From Alphaproteobacteria bacterium (lineage in GTDB: Bacteria > Pseudomonadota > Alphaproteobacteria > UBA8366 > Aestuariispiraceae): 64,000 nt of DNA. The translations under genes and the position numbers were made by a program. The stretch lies in the NCBI GenBank assembly GCA_024743195.1, contig JANSXE010000001.1:1-64000 (forward strand), written 5' to 3'. Positions 21,025-30,101 of the stretch are shown here, one piece after another. Under the pieces are notes generated by a model. That model saw only the letters and a list, made by a program, of their open reading frames with translations, was not told the origin of the DNA and did not search any database. Position 1 is the first letter of the stretch, and the number at the start of each line of letters is the position of its first letter.

Positions 21025-21990
21025 ATGCCCCATCGCATCGGCGTCGATTTGGGCGGCACCAAGATCGAAGCGGTCCTGCTTGCCCCCGACGGAGCGGCGC
21101 TCGCCCGCGAACGGGCGGCGACGCCGCGCGGCCTCTATGACGAAAGCCTCGAGGCCGTGAGCGCCCTGGTCGCGCGGCTGGAATCGGCGGCGCCTGCGTC
21201 GGAGCGCCCGATCAGCGTCGGCCTCGGCATGCCGGGCACGCTCTCGCGCGCGACGGGTCTGGTGAAGAACGCGAATTCGACCTGGTTGATCGGCAAGCCG
21301 CTGGACCGGGACCTCGCCCGGCGGCTCGGCCGGCCGGTGCGGATTGCGAACGACGCCGACTGCTTCGCCTTGGCCGAGGCGACGGACGGGGCCGCCGCCG
21401 GCCGGCGAAACGTCTTCGGCGCGATCCTGGGCACCGGGGTCGGCGGCGGGCTGGTGATCGAAGGCCGACCGATCTCCGGTCCGAACGGGATCGCCGGCGA
21501 ATGGGGCCACAACCCCCTGCCCTGGGCGGATGCGCAGGCGGACCCGGCGCTCGCCTGCTATTGCGGCAAGCGCGGCTGCATCGAAACCTATCTCTCCGGA
21601 CCGGGCCTCGCCGCCCACCACGCCGCGCGCGCCGGCGCCGAGATGACCCCGCCGGAAATCGTCGCCGCGGCCGAGACCGGCGATCCGGCGGCGGAGGCGA
21701 GCCTCGCCCTCTATGAGGACCGTTTGGCGCGCGCCCTGTCGCATGTCATCAACATCCTCGATCCCGAGGCGATCGTGCTCGGCGGCGGCCTGTCGAACCT
21801 CGCCCGGCTCTATGAGGCGGTTCCCCGGCTGTGGGGCCGCACCGTCTTCTCCGACAGCGTGCTGACGGCGCTGCTGCCCCCGATGCACGGCGACAGCGCC
21901 GGCGTGCGCGGCGCCGCCTGGCTTTGGAGCGACGACGAGATCGCGGCCGGCCTGGTCTACGAGCCGCCGGACCGTGCGGCCGCGCCGTGA
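21025..21990 (+). CDS. ROK family sugar kinase
   Basis: The 321-residue protein begins [10 protein letters not shown], the ATP phosphate-binding loop of ROK kinases, and has the catalytic [10 protein letters not shown] and the zinc-type motif [12 protein letters not shown] preceded by G-E-W-G-H-N. Full conservation of these residues points to an active kinase rather than a repressor, and no helix-turn-helix precedes it. Likely substrates are fructose, glucose or N-acetylhexosamine. The stop overlaps the GTG start of dinB by four bases. Confidence 0.9.
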   Translation: MPHRIGVDLGGTKIEAVLLAPDGAALARERAATPRGLYDESLEAVSALVARLESAAPASERPISVGLGMPGTLSRATGLVKNANSTWLIGKPLDRDLARRLGRPVRIANDADCFALAEATDGAAAGRRNVFGAILGTGVGGGLVIEGRPISGPNGIAGEWGHNPLPWADAQADPALACYCGKRGCIETYLSGPGLAAHHAARAGAEMTPPEIVAAAETGDPAAEASLALYEDRLARALSHVINILDPEAIVLGGGLSNLARLYEAVPRLWGRTVFSDSVLTALLPPMHGDSAGVRGAAWLWSDDEIAAGLVYEPPDRAAAP

Positions 21991-23318
21991 ACGCAGCGCC
22001 CCCCTCGGATGCGGCGGAGGAGGCGCGGGCTGCGCCGGCCGCGCATCTGTGCCGGGACTGCTTCGCCGACTGGCGCGCGCCGATCGGCGAGGGGTCCGGA
22101 TCGGCCGCCTGCCCGGCCTGCGGCTCGCGCCGGACGATCGCGCATGCGGAGTTGGACCGGCTGAACGTCGCGCATATCGACTGCGACGCCTTTTACGCCT
22201 CGGTCGAGAAGCGCGACGACCCCGCCCTCGTCGACAAGCCGGTGCTGATCGGCGGCGGGCGGCGCGGCGTGGTCTCGGCCGCCTGCTACGTGGCCCGGCT
22301 CTACGGCTGCCGCTCGGCGATGCCGATGTTCAAGGCGCTGGCCGCCTGCCCCGAAGCGGTGGTGATCCGCCCGGACATGGAGAAATACGCCGCCGTCGGC
22401 GGCCAGATCCGCCGGATGATGCTGGACGTGACGCCGGCGGTGGAGCCCCTGTCGATCGACGAGGCGTTCCTAGACCTCGCCGGGACCGAGCGCGTGCATG
22501 GCGGCTTTCCCGCCAAGACCCTCGCCCGGCTGGTCAGCCGGATCGAGACGGAGGCGGGCGTTACCGCCTCGATCGGCCTCGCGCCGAACAAGTTCCTCGC
22601 CAAGCTCGCCTCCGACCTCGACAAGCCGCGGGGCTTCGCGGTGATCGGCCAGGCCGAGGCGGCGGATTTTCTCGCCCCGCGGCCCGTCACCGCGATCTTC
22701 GGGGTCGGCAAGGCGCTGGGCGGGAAGCTCGCCGCCGACGGGGTGCGCACGATCGGCGATCTGCGCCGTTTCGACCGGGAGGCGCTGATGGCGCGCTACG
22801 GCGCCATGGGCAAGCGCCTGCACGATTTCGCGCGCGGCGTCGACGCGCGCACGGTCGATCCCGGCGGCGGCGCCAAGAGCGTCTCCAACGAGACGACGCT
22901 GGACCGGGACGTGAGCGACGCCGACGCCCTGAAGCGCATCCTCTGGCGGCTCTGCGAGAAGGTCTCGGCACGCCTGAAGAAGGCCGACATCGCCGGGCGC
23001 ACGGTGACGCTGAAGCTGAAGACGGCGGACTTCAAGCTGCGCACCCGCTCGCACGGCCTGCCGGCGCCGACCCAGCTCGCGGAGACGCTCTATCGCACGG
23101 CCGCGCCGCTTCTGGACAAGGAGGCCGACGGCGCGCGCTTCAGGCTGATCGGCGTCGGCGTCTCGGACTTGACGGACAGCGCCGACGCCGACCCCTATGA
23201 TCTGGCCGATCCGGATTCGGCCAAGCGCCGGGAGGTCGAGCGCGCCATCGACGCGGTGCGCGAAAAGCTGGGCGCGGACGCGCTCAAGAAGGGCCGCGGC
23301 TGGACGCCGGAGCCGTGA
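21987..23318 (+). CDS. dinB: DNA polymerase IV (Y-family), with N-terminal zinc-finger-like extension
   Basis: DinB is an error-prone translesion polymerase. The 443-residue product has the catalytic motifs [12 protein letters not shown] and S-I-D-E-A-F-L-D-L, helix-hairpin-helix segments (I-F-G-V-G-K) and a little-finger domain. Before the polymerase domain is an extension of about 55 residues with C-R-D-C ... C-P-A-C-G, a four-cysteine arrangement that may bind zinc and is found in several alphaproteobacterial DinB proteins. The GTG start overlaps the ROK gene stop (GTGA). The C-terminus lacks a recognisable clamp-binding QLxLF peptide. Confidence 0.94.
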   Translation: MNAAPPSDAAEEARAAPAAHLCRDCFADWRAPIGEGSGSAACPACGSRRTIAHAELDRLNVAHIDCDAFYASVEKRDDPALVDKPVLIGGGRRGVVSAACYVARLYGCRSAMPMFKALAACPEAVVIRPDMEKYAAVGGQIRRMMLDVTPAVEPLSIDEAFLDLAGTERVHGGFPAKTLARLVSRIETEAGVTASIGLAPNKFLAKLASDLDKPRGFAVIGQAEAADFLAPRPVTAIFGVGKALGGKLAADGVRTIGDLRRFDREALMARYGAMGKRLHDFARGVDARTVDPGGGAKSVSNETTLDRDVSDADALKRILWRLCEKVSARLKKADIAGRTVTLKLKTADFKLRTRSHGLPAPTQLAETLYRTAAPLLDKEADGARFRLIGVGVSDLTDSADADPYDLADPDSAKRREVERAIDAVREKLGADALKKGRGWTPEP

Positions 23319-23350
23319 CGGGACAAGAGCCTCGAAGGAGAGTGCGAGCG

Positions 23351-24328
23351 ATGACCGACCCCGCGACCAAGAGCTTCCGCGCGATGGCGACCCGGCTGAT
23401 GCCGGACGCGGTGGAGGCCCGCTTCCGCGCCGACTTCGACGCCGTGCCGAACGACGACGACGCGGCCCTCGACGCGCCGGCGATCCTCGCCCGGGCCGAG
23501 GGCTGCCGCGGGATCGTCTGCTCGCCCACGGAGCCGTTCGACGGGGAGCTGATCGCCCGCCTGCCGGAGAGCGTGGAGATCCTCGCCACCTTCTCCGTCG
23601 GCTGCGACCATATCGATCTGGAGGCGGCGCGCGCCCGCGGCCTTATCGTCGCCAACACGCCCGACGTGCTGACCGACGCGACCGCCGATGCGACCATGCT
23701 CTGCCTGCTCGGCGCCGCGCGCATGGCGCAGCAGTCGGAGGCCGTGCTGCGCCAGGGCCGCTGGGGCCGCTGGTCGCCGCGCGAGATGCTGGGCGTCCAC
23801 ATGTCGGGCAAGCGGCTCGGGATCGTCGGCATGGGCCGCATCGGCCAGGCGGTCGCGCGCCGGGCCAAGGGCTTCGGCATGAGGGTGATGTATCACAACC
23901 GCCGCGAACTGCCGCCGGAGCAGGCCGAGGGCGCGGCGTTCCACGCCGACCCGGCGAGCCTGCTGCCGCAGTGCGACTTCCTGGCGCTGACCTGCCCGCT
24001 GACGCCTGAGACGCACCACTGGCTCGACGCGGCGCGCATCGCGCTGCTCCCCGACGGCGCCGTCGTCGCCAACACCGCCCGCGGGCCCGTGGTCGAGGAC
24101 GATGCGCTGATCGCCGCGCTGCAATCCGGCAAGATCGCCGCCGCCGGCCTCGACGTCTTCACCGGGGAGCCGGCCCTCGACCCCCGCTATCTGGACTTGG
24201 AGACCGCCTTCCTGCTCCCCCATATCGGCTCGGCGACGGTCGAAACCCGCAACGCCATGGGCAACCGCGCACTGGACAACCTCGCCGCCCACGCAACCGG
24301 CGCCCCCTATCCGAGCCGGGTGGCGTGA
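23351..24328 (+). CDS. D-2-hydroxyacid dehydrogenase (glyoxylate/hydroxypyruvate reductase type)
   Basis: The 325-residue NAD(P)-dependent enzyme has the Rossmann fingerprint G-I-V-G-M-G-R-I-G-Q-A-V and the catalytic Arg/Glu/His set: N-T-A-R-G-P-V-V-E, then G-L-D-V-F-T-G-E-P, then L-L-P-H-I-G-S-A-T. F-S-V-G-C-D-H-I-D is typical of the GyaR/GhrB subgroup. It probably reduces glyoxylate or hydroxypyruvate in the cytoplasm. The ATG at 23351 follows the ribosome site GAAGGAGA. It is followed by a repeat-rich gap that separates it from a convergent LysR gene. Confidence 0.92.
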   Translation: MTDPATKSFRAMATRLMPDAVEARFRADFDAVPNDDDAALDAPAILARAEGCRGIVCSPTEPFDGELIARLPESVEILATFSVGCDHIDLEAARARGLIVANTPDVLTDATADATMLCLLGAARMAQQSEAVLRQGRWGRWSPREMLGVHMSGKRLGIVGMGRIGQAVARRAKGFGMRVMYHNRRELPPEQAEGAAFHADPASLLPQCDFLALTCPLTPETHHWLDAARIALLPDGAVVANTARGPVVEDDALIAALQSGKIAAAGLDVFTGEPALDPRYLDLETAFLLPHIGSATVETRNAMGNRALDNLAAHATGAPYPSRVA

Positions 24329-24404
24329 GGCGCGCGCGGCACGGCTTCTTGACCCGACGGTCCGCGCCGACGCTGCGCCGGACGCGACGGCCACGGCGCG
24401 CGGG

Positions 24405-24447
24405 GCGAGTCCGCCGCGCCGACGACAGCCAGCGCCCACGCCTGAGC
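24405..24447 (-). repeat. conserved outer hairpin box, copy A
   Basis: Read on the minus strand, this segment begins CTCAGGCGTGGGCGCTGGC and continues into an imperfect hairpin (GCGCTG...CGGCGC). It matches boxes at 60337-60372 and 63643-63680. It lies about 30 bases outside the leftmost TGTCCCC motif of the 24.5 kb cluster, in the same relative orientation as the other two. Confidence 0.6.
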
Positions 24448-24464
24448 ATCTGCGGCAGGTCGGA

Positions 24465-24723
24465 AAATAGGATTGTGTCCCCGATTTCGAAAATAGTATT
24501 GTGTCCCCGATTTCTCGATTTCTGTCCCCGATTTCGTGTCCCCGATTTTTCGATTTCCTGATTCTTAAAACGGGGACACAATACTATTTAAGCGCACTCT
24601 GCCATTCCCGGCCGCCTCCGTTCTGATGCAAAAAAACGGGGACACAATACTATTTAGTAAAAAAACGGGGACACAATACTATTTAAGCCCACTCTGCCAT
24701 TCCCGGCCGCCTCCGTTCTGATG
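24465..24723. repeat. GGGGACA repeat cluster A (paired, empty)
   Basis: Seven copies of the core are present. TGTCCCC occurs at 24476, 24502, 24523 and 24537; GGGGACA occurs at 24572, 24638 and 24667. The 19 bases 24491-24509 are the exact reverse complement of 24571-24589, giving a perfect inverted repeat around a 61-base spacer. The right part is a 95-base-period duplication: the motif plus a 39-base flank (24590-24628) recurs at 24685-24723 with one mismatch. The cluster fills most of the 399-base gap between two genes and ends four bases from the LysR stop. No coding sequence is present. Confidence 0.9.
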
Positions 24724-24727
24724 TAGG

Positions 24728-25642
24728 TCACAGGGCCGATGGCGCCTCCGCACCGCCCGGCGCGCCGGCGGCCTCCGCCAGGCCCTGCGCCAGCCTGTCG
24801 AAGACCAGGCGGATCCGGGGGTTGGTCCGGAGTTCGCGGTGCGTGACCAGCCAGATCGGGAACTCGAGCGCGGGGAAGTCGGGGAGCGCCTTCTCCACGC
24901 CCGGCTCGGCGTCGCCCAGGACTTCGGGCTGCATCGACAGGCCGTAGCCGGCCTTCGTCAGCTCCCACACGACCACGCCGCTGTCGCTGGAGACGGCGAA
25001 GCTCTCGGCCCGCACGGGAATTCCCCGGTCGCGCAGATAGGGCAGCAGGCGCTCCGGGTCCGGATTGCCAACGAAGGCGTGCTCGGCCGCTTCGCGCGGC
25101 GTGCGCGGCCGGCCGGCCCGGTCGAGATAGGCGCCGGCGGCGTAGAGATTGGCGCGGAAATTCGCGACATGCCGGGCGATCAGCTCCGGCTGGTCGGGAC
25201 GGACATGCCGGATCGCGATGTCGGCCTCCCGCCGCAGCAGATTTTGGATGTCGTTCACCGCGTTGACGCGCAGGCGCAGACCGGGCGCCGTGCGGCGCAG
25301 CGGCTGTAGGAGCCCCGGCAGGAAGGCGGCGGACAGCAGGTCGGTCGCCGTGACCGTCACCTCGCCCGTCATCTCCTGCGCGCGCCCGAAGGCCGTCATC
25401 GAGACCAGCGTCGCGGCCTCGCCCATCGCGCGGACGTGATCGAGCAGTTCGCGGCCCGTCCGGGTGAGCGTGAGCCCGCGCGCGCTGCGCTCGAACAGCG
25501 TGACGCCGAGCGCGCCCTCCAGCGCCGCGATCTGCCGTCCGATGGTCGGCTGGGTGGTTTTCAGCGCGCGCGCCGCGGCGCTGAAGGAGCCCTCCTCAGC
25601 GGTGGCGAGGAAGGCGCGCACCTGATTCCAGTCGAAGGACAT
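24728..25642 (-). CDS. LysR family transcriptional regulator
   Basis: The 304-residue protein has the N-terminal winged helix-turn-helix of LysR regulators (R-A-F-L-A-T-A-E-E-G-S-F-S-A-A-A-R and Q-P-T-I-G-R-Q-I-A-A-L-E) and a periplasmic-binding-protein-like effector domain. M-S-F-D-W-N at 25642 is the preferred start; an ATG five codons earlier is also open. It is divergent from the methyltransferase at 25785, which is a plausible target. Its stop codon abuts the GGGGACA repeat cluster. Confidence 0.9.
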   Translation of the reverse strand: MSFDWNQVRAFLATAEEGSFSAAARALKTTQPTIGRQIAALEGALGVTLFERSARGLTLTRTGRELLDHVRAMGEAATLVSMTAFGRAQEMTGEVTVTATDLLSAAFLPGLLQPLRRTAPGLRLRVNAVNDIQNLLRREADIAIRHVRPDQPELIARHVANFRANLYAAGAYLDRAGRPRTPREAAEHAFVGNPDPERLLPYLRDRGIPVRAESFAVSSDSGVVVWELTKAGYGLSMQPEVLGDAEPGVEKALPDFPALEFPIWLVTHRELRTNPRIRLVFDRLAQGLAEAAGAPGGAEAPSAL

Positions 25643-25784
25643 CGCCTGCCAGTTCATGCATGGACGTATAGCAGCGATGCGGATTTAGGCAATCGTTCAT
25701 ACGCCTGCGCATGGCTAAACCGTCTCCCGCCGGCTACGCGCCGGCGTCCGCGCCACCTTCGATCTCTTCGCAAAGGCCCGCAGC

Positions 25785-26408
25785 ATGACCGCCCACGCCT
25801 TCTGGGACCGCACCGCCCCGAAATACGCCCGCAAGCCCATCGCCGACCCCGCCGCCTACGAAGAGAAGCTGTCGCGCGTGCGCGCCCTGCTGCGCCCAAG
25901 CGACCGCCTGCTCGAGATCGGCTGCGGCACCGGCGGCACGGCGCTGCGCCTTGCCCCCTCGGTCGCGCAGCTCGTCGCGACCGACGCGTCCAGCGCCATG
26001 ATCGCCATCGCGCAGGCGAAGCTTGGCCCCGACGCGCCGACAAACGTCGCCTTCCACCAGGCCGAGGCGACGGACGGCGTCGCCGGCGGCCCGTTCGACG
26101 CCGTGTGCGCCTTCAGCCTGTTGCATCTCGTGGACGACCTGCCGGGCGCGCTCGATGCGATCCGCCGACAGGTGAAGCCGGGCGGCCTGTTCCTCTCGAA
26201 GACGGTCTGCGTGAAGGACGCCAATTTCCTGATCCGCGCGGCCGTTCCCGCCCTCGTCGCCATCGGCGTTGCGCCGCCCGTGTCCGCCCTCAGCGCAGGC
26301 GCGCTCACGGATCGGATCGAGGCCGCCGGCTTCGAGATCGAAGACACCGCCTATCTCGGCGCGAACCGCCTAAGCCCCTTCATCGTCGCCCGCCGCCCGG
26401 CCGTCTGA
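25785..26408 (+). CDS. class I SAM-dependent methyltransferase
   Basis: The 207-residue protein has the SAM-binding glycine loop L-E-I-G-C-G-T-G-G-T (motif I), the acidic T-D-A-S motif and F-D-A-V-C-A-F-S-L-L-H-L as motif IV, the pattern of a small-molecule methyltransferase of the UbiE/Methyltransf_11 type. The substrate is not evident. It is divergent from a LysR gene and is followed after 15 bases by a membrane protein gene. Confidence 0.87.
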   Translation: MTAHAFWDRTAPKYARKPIADPAAYEEKLSRVRALLRPSDRLLEIGCGTGGTALRLAPSVAQLVATDASSAMIAIAQAKLGPDAPTNVAFHQAEATDGVAGGPFDAVCAFSLLHLVDDLPGALDAIRRQVKPGGLFLSKTVCVKDANFLIRAAVPALVAIGVAPPVSALSAGALTDRIEAAGFEIEDTAYLGANRLSPFIVARRPAV

Positions 26409-26423
26409 GCGCGAGCGCCCGCC

Positions 26424-27134
26424 ATGTCCCCGCGACCCTGCGACCCGCGCCGGCGCCCGCTGCTTTGCGCCGGACTCTACGCCCTCCTGCTGGTTGCCGG
26501 CGCGGCGCTCGCCGCGCAGGCGGAGCTGCTGTCTGACGTCCGCGCGCTCGTCGGGGGCGAGAGGCTTGGGGCGCCGATGCTGACGGCGATCCTGCTGCTC
26601 TACGCCGTATTGCTCGCCTGCCCCTTCGTGCCGGGCGCCGAGATCGGCCTGCTCCTGCTGATGGGGTTCGGGGCGGAGATGGCGCTTCCCGTCTATCTGG
26701 CGACCGTCGCCGGCCTGACGCTCGCCTTTTCGATCGGCCGCACCGCGTCGGGCCCCGTGCTGTCCAGGACGCCCGGACGCTTCCATCCGGCCCGCCTCGC
26801 CGCTCGGCTTAATGCCTGGCCCGACGCCTGGCCCGGCGCCTGGCCCGACGAGCCGGGCCGAGTTGGGACGGACCGCAGCCCTCCTTTCTGGCTGCGGACG
26901 CTTCTTAAGCGGCGCGCGGCGGCGCTCATCGTGCTGTTCAATACGCCGGGGAACGCGATTCTGGGCGGCGGCGGCGGGATCGCGATGGCGGCCGGGATGA
27001 GCCGTCTCTTCCCCTTCAGGACCTTCCTCGCCAGCACGGCGATCGCCGTCGCACCCGTTCCGTTGGCCGTCCTTCTGGCCGCGCAGTTCGACGGGAACGC
27101 GCTCTGCGGGCTGGCGCTTCGCGCCGCGCCGTAG
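26424..27134 (+). CDS. VTT/DedA-like membrane protein
   Basis: The 236-residue protein has five or six predicted membrane helices. P-F-V-P-G-A-E-I-G-L and L-F-N-T-P-G-N-A-I-L-G-G-G-G-G resemble the paired re-entrant motifs of the SNARE-associated (VTT, DedA/TVP38) family, thought to move lipids or act in membrane homeostasis. A loop between the halves contains a 12-base tandem repeat (26814-26849) coding for A-W-P-D/G, an odd low-complexity insertion. The family call is moderate because the motifs are degenerate. Confidence 0.6.
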   Translation: MSPRPCDPRRRPLLCAGLYALLLVAGAALAAQAELLSDVRALVGGERLGAPMLTAILLLYAVLLACPFVPGAEIGLLLLMGFGAEMALPVYLATVAGLTLAFSIGRTASGPVLSRTPGRFHPARLAARLNAWPDAWPGAWPDEPGRVGTDRSPPFWLRTLLKRRAAALIVLFNTPGNAILGGGGGIAMAAGMSRLFPFRTFLASTAIAVAPVPLAVLLAAQFDGNALCGLALRAAP

Positions 27135-27272
27135 GGCGCCGACCGGGAACGGACGCGCCCGACCGGGAGGCCGTGGAGCCGGCCTTGGCCGACAGGGCGG
27201 ATCTCCTCGGCGCGCGTCAGGCGCGTCCTGGCGTCGCGTCCTGTTTCAGTCGCCGCGCTCTTTCAGGATCCG

Positions 27273-28178
27273 CTAATCCGCCAACTCATCCGCCAACCAC
27301 GCGAGAAGCTGTTCCGCGTACGGGTGCGGATCGCGCGCGACGCCGCGAAACACCGAGAGTTCGGCAGGCCGGTGAACGTCGCGCGCGCACGGTTTGATCA
27401 GCTTGCCCTCGGCGATCATGCCTTCGGTGGTGCGTCGCCAGCCGAGCGCAAGGCCCTGCCCGGCGACCGCAGCCTGCAAGACCAGCGGGTAGCTGTCGAA
27501 CGGGACCGTGCGCAGACGTCTTGGCCGCGCGGCGCCGACGCCCTCGAACCAGTCCCGCCAGTCGATCCAGTCCTGCGGGACGACGGAATGCGACAGCAGG
27601 GGGAACGCGGCGAGATCCTCGGGCGTCAAGGGACGGGTCCGCCCGGAAAGGAGCGCCGGCGAACAGACCGGGAAGACGTCGTCCGCCGCCGTGAAGGCCA
27701 ACCGCGCCGAGCCGGACGCGCGGCCCGACGTCTGGATGGCGACATCGAAGGCCTCCGCGGTCTCCGTCAGGGGATTGAGGGAGCTGACGACGCGCAACTC
27801 GACGCCCGGGCGCCGCTCGTGAAACCGCGAGAGCCGCGGCATCAGCCAGTAGAAGGCCTCGCAGAGCTGACAGTGCAGGACCAGTTCGCCTGATCGCCTG
27901 TGGCCCCGCAGTCTCGCGACTTCGGCGGCGACATCGGACAACGCGGCGCCGACCACCCGCCCCAGCCGCCTGCCCGCGTCGGTCAGGAACACCGCCCGGT
28001 TGCGACGCTCGAAGAGGGGCGTCCCCAGCTCCTTCTCCAAGAGCCCGATCTGTTTGCTGACCGCCGTCTGGGTCATGCCGAGTTCGGCGGCGGCCAAGGA
28101 GAAGCTCTCATGCCGGGCCGCCGCCTCGAAAGGCTTCAGACGCGACAGGGGCGGAAGATGACGTGTGGGATTTTCCAT
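27273..28178 (-). CDS. LysR family regulator, GcvA-like
   Basis: The 301-residue protein has a winged helix-turn-helix at the N-terminus (F-E-A-A-A-R-H-E-S-F-S-L-A-A-A-E-L and Q-T-A-V-S-K-Q-I-G-L-L-E) and a LysR effector domain. The L-P-P-L-S-R-L-K-P-F-E-A-A start and the overall pattern place it in the GcvA/AmpR-type branch. It is divergent from an EamA transporter with a short AT-rich gap holding an imperfect inverted repeat, the usual arrangement for a LysR regulator and its target. Confidence 0.9.
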   Translation of the reverse strand: MENPTRHLPPLSRLKPFEAAARHESFSLAAAELGMTQTAVSKQIGLLEKELGTPLFERRNRAVFLTDAGRRLGRVVGAALSDVAAEVARLRGHRRSGELVLHCQLCEAFYWLMPRLSRFHERRPGVELRVVSSLNPLTETAEAFDVAIQTSGRASGSARLAFTAADDVFPVCSPALLSGRTRPLTPEDLAAFPLLSHSVVPQDWIDWRDWFEGVGAARPRRLRTVPFDSYPLVLQAAVAGQGLALGWRRTTEGMIAEGKLIKPCARDVHRPAELSVFRGVARDPHPYAEQLLAWLADELAD

Positions 28179-28179
28179 G

Positions 28180-28209
28180 AGTTTAGCTCATGCAACTGAG
28201 ATGAAAACT
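28180..28209. promoter_or_regulatory. imperfect inverted repeat between LysR and EamA genes
   Basis: AGTTT and CTCA (28180-28190) are mirrored by TGAG and AAACT (28197-28209) with slightly unequal internal spacing. Its place in the AT-rich divergent gap suits a LysR operator, but the symmetry is imperfect. Confidence 0.3.
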
Positions 28210-28276
28210 CCTTTTTCTTCAGCGACCATACATGATTTTTTTGCCGCGCAGGACTCAATACGAGATTGGAGACGTC

Positions 28277-29179
28277 ATGGCGCGCGCCGCAGAAGCCCAT
28301 CGGACGCGAACCGCCGTTCTGGCGATCGTCGCGTCCGTCGCGGCGCTTTCCCTCGGCGACGCCGTCATCAAGGCGACGAGCCTTTCGCTGCCCTTGTGGC
28401 AGATGTACATCCTGCGCTCCGCAATCGTCGCGCCCGTCCTCTGGGGGCTGGCCCGACGGCGCGGGCCGATAAGGCTGGCCGCCCCGTTCTGGGTCGCGGC
28501 GCGCAGCGCGCTGCTGGTCGTCATGTGGCTGAGCTACTATGCGTCCCTGCCGCTCAATCCGTTGTCTCTGGCGGCGGCGGCCTACTACACCGGGCCTCTC
28601 TTCATCGTAGCGATGGCCGCTCTCGTCGCCAGGCAATGGCCGCCAGGTCGCGCGCTCTTCGCCATCGGGTGCGGGTTCATCGGCGTCCTGATGATCATCC
28701 GACCCGACGCGTCGGGCTTCGGGACGGCGGCCCTGCTGCCGGTCATGGCCGCCTTCCTTTACGCCTGCGCGATGGTGCTGACGGCGGCGCGGTGTCGGGA
28801 AGACGACCCGTTCGTCTTGGCGCTGGCGCTGAACGTCGCGTTCATCCTCGCAGGCGCGGCCCTCGGCCTTTTCTCAGGGCGGGAGGGCTCGTTCCTTCTC
28901 GGCCCCTGGCGGCCCGTCGATCTGCGCCTGGTCGCGACCGTCGCGGCCCTCGCGGCCCTGATCCTGATCGGGAGCGTCGGCGCCGCAATCGCCTATCAGC
29001 AGGGCCCGCCCGCCACGGTCGCGGCCTTCGACTACAGCTATCTCGCCTTCAGCCTGATATGGGGCGGCCTGTTCTTCGGCGAACTGCCGGGCGTCGTCGC
29101 CTTGAGCGGCATAGCCGTGATCGCCGGCGCGGGCCTTCTGGCCCTGCCGACCCGGCGACGGCGGGCGACGTCGGGATAG
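28277..29179 (+). CDS. EamA/DMT family transporter
   Basis: The 300-residue protein has ten predicted membrane helices in two EamA repeats, as in drug/metabolite exporters. The second repeat ends with the usual A-A-F-D-Y-S-Y-L-A-F-S-L-I-W-G and F-F-G-E-L-P. The ATG at 28277 is preceded by GGAGA; a start 45 bases upstream is less likely. The divergent LysR gene probably controls it. The substrate is unknown. Confidence 0.88.
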   Translation: MARAAEAHRTRTAVLAIVASVAALSLGDAVIKATSLSLPLWQMYILRSAIVAPVLWGLARRRGPIRLAAPFWVAARSALLVVMWLSYYASLPLNPLSLAAAAYYTGPLFIVAMAALVARQWPPGRALFAIGCGFIGVLMIIRPDASGFGTAALLPVMAAFLYACAMVLTAARCREDDPFVLALALNVAFILAGAALGLFSGREGSFLLGPWRPVDLRLVATVAALAALILIGSVGAAIAYQQGPPATVAAFDYSYLAFSLIWGGLFFGELPGVVALSGIAVIAGAGLLALPTRRRRATSG

Positions 29180-29220
29180 CGGCGCGAACGAAACGGACGC
29201 CGGAAAGAAACCGCGCCGCC

Positions 29221-29988
29221 TCAGGCCGCGGCGTCGCCGTCGTAGATCTTGGTCTTGGCGCCCTTGGCGAGGTAGGTGCCGGGCGCTTCGCCGAGGCAGA
29301 TGCCGCGCATCGAGCCGGGCGCGTCGAAGTCGAAGACGTGGATCGGCTTGTTGAAGTCGCGCGCCATGACGAGGGCCGGCAGGTCCATGAAGGCGAGCTG
29401 CTGGCGGATCGCGTCGCCGAGCCCGATGGAGCGGTAGAGCTTCGCCTCCGGGTCCTGCTTGGGGTCGGCGTTGAAGACGCCGCTGACGCCATTCTTGGCG
29501 GCGAGGACCGCGTCGCAGCGCAGTTCGATCGCGCGCTGCACGGCCGCATAGTCGGTGGTCAGGTAGGGCTGGCCGATGCCGGCCGTCAGAACCACGATCG
29601 CGCCCTTTGTCAGATGCCGGTCGGCGCGCAGACGGATGAAGGGCTCCGCCACCTCCGGCGTATGCAGGGCGGACATGACCCGCACCTCGCAATCGGAGGA
29701 GCCGGTCAGCGCCGCGCGCAGCATGATGCCGTTAATCACGGTCGCCAGCATGCCCATATTGTCGGCTTCCGCGCGCTCGATCTGCCAATCCTTGGAGACG
29801 GCGCCGCGGAAGATGTTGCCGCCGCCGACGACGATGGCGATTTCGATCCCGAGCGCCCGGACCGAGAGGATTTCCTCGACGATATGGGTGATGGCCTCCG
29901 GGTTCAGCGCGTTCTGGGTCTTGCCGGCCAGCGCCTGACCGCTGAGTTTGAGGAGCACCCGCTTGTAGATCGGCTTGTCGGCGGCCAT
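29221..29988 (-). CDS. pyrH: UMP kinase
   Basis: The 255-residue amino-acid-kinase-fold protein phosphorylates UMP to UDP. It has K-R-V-L-L-K-L-S-G-Q-A-L, the glycine-rich G-G-G-N-I-F-R-G, D-N-M-G-M-L-A-T-V-I-N, a T-T-D segment and G-V-F-N-A-D-P-K-Q-D-P near the C-terminal third. The gene is alone, not in the usual rpsB-tsf-pyrH-frr operon, and its N-M-G-M-L-A and T-D-Y-A-A-V-Q-R variants differ somewhat from canonical PyrH. It may be a relocated single copy or a second paralogue. The M-A-A-D-K-P start is chosen; an upstream ATG adds 16 unlikely residues. Confidence 0.88.
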   Translation of the reverse strand: MAADKPIYKRVLLKLSGQALAGKTQNALNPEAITHIVEEILSVRALGIEIAIVVGGGNIFRGAVSKDWQIERAEADNMGMLATVINGIMLRAALTGSSDCEVRVMSALHTPEVAEPFIRLRADRHLTKGAIVVLTAGIGQPYLTTDYAAVQRAIELRCDAVLAAKNGVSGVFNADPKQDPEAKLYRSIGLGDAIRQQLAFMDLPALVMARDFNKPIHVFDFDAPGSMRGICLGEAPGTYLAKGAKTKIYDGDAAA

Positions 29989-30101
29989 GGCCTCGTCGCC
30001 CTCCCCCTGGCTTTTCAGATGCGCGGTTATGTGCATGAGTCCCGCCGCCGAATCAACCGCGCCCCTCGCAGAACCGGGCGCCGCTTCGCCGGAGGGGACC
30101 C

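Noticed and set aside
25643-25784. Clear LysR-type operator between the LysR gene and the methyltransferase
   Set aside because: No inverted repeat stands out from background in this gap.
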